From assembly GCA_900770195.1 (NCBI GenBank), contig CAAGJI010000041.1, positions 62,001 through 126,000 of the forward strand: a stretch of 64,000 nt of DNA, read 5' to 3'. Below the pieces are notes generated by a model, which ran no database searches, was not told the DNA's origin, and worked only from the letters and a program-made list of their open reading frames with translations. Positions 63,982 to 64,000 of this stretch are shown piece after piece (the first letter of the stretch is position 1; each line of letters starts with the position of its first letter). The DNA is from Oscillospiraceae bacterium. GTDB lineage: Bacteria; Bacillota; Clostridia; Oscillospirales; Ruminococcaceae. The translations under genes and the position numbers were made by a program.

Positions 63982-64000
63982 GTTATCACTCCTGTTTCTG

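Noticed and set aside
1..64000. CRISPR arrays, insertion sequences and integrase attachment sites
   Set aside because: No regularly spaced repeats, transposase genes or flanking direct repeats were seen on either strand; the tRNA-Leu is not followed by a duplicated 3' end that I could find by eye.

Overview
The window is low-GC Firmicutes DNA, most likely from a Ruminococcus-like gut or rumen fibre degrader. Four predicted secreted proteins carry type I dockerins (an SGNH hydrolase, a Tp47-like protein, a GH26 mannanase with a CBM35, and a Cthe_2159-type beta-helix protein). Housekeeping genes (dtd, pheST under a T-box, nnr, folate genes, ftsH) have clostridial character, with Shine-Dalgarno sites close to AGGAGG and sigma-A-type promoters with 17-bp spacers. 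The genus is inferred; no rRNA gene is present.

Layout. 1-4.1 kb (minus): 3' part missing of a penicillin-binding transpeptidase, dtd, a membrane-anchored parvulin-like foldase, a frameshifted cupin gene and an Rrf2/IscR-type regulator. 4.3-9.2 kb: SGNH-dockerin protein, tRNA-Leu(CAA), Tp47-like dockerin protein. 9.2-14.4 kb: a flavin-based extracytoplasmic electron-transfer locus (ApbE flavinyltransferase, NusG-II protein, Gx transporter, membrane 4Fe-4S protein, and FMN-binding proteins with one and four domains). The Tp47-like gene and the four-domain flavoprotein gene share a TTAG-N6-CTAA operator, twice each, placed just after the -10 box and again close to the ribosome binding site.

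14.5-38.4 kb (minus) is the most unusual part: one apparent 18-gene operon, with a strong promoter at its head. It begins with a PAAR-like/AHH nuclease toxin and an Imm11-type immunity protein. These are followed by a probable contractile-sheath protein (TssB- and TssC-like parts in one chain), a probable Hcp-type tube protein and a VgrG/gp5 spike, then unrecognised genes. The rest is FIVE Hsp70/actin-fold ATPases interleaved with GrpE-like and coiled-coil proteins; one Hsp70 carries a VWA domain in place of its lid. No ClpV, TssJLM or recognisable baseplate wedge gene is present. I read it as a type VI-like contractile injection apparatus of a Gram-positive bacterium, with Hsp70 machinery as a candidate substitute for ClpV.

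38.9-45.2 kb (minus): dockerin-bearing GH26 mannanase and a sugar ABC importer (two permeases, lipoprotein binding protein, no ATPase), plausibly for manno-oligosaccharides. 45.6-50.2 kb (minus): ComEA-like protein, pheT, pheS and a T-box leader. 50.3-57.2 kb (plus): small membrane protein, nnr, lipoprotein, and a folate block (FolC-HD fusion, FolP, FolB-FolK fusion, DHFR). 57.3-64 kb: Cthe_2159-like dockerin protein (minus), HD hydrolase and intracellular GH13 (plus), ftsH (minus).
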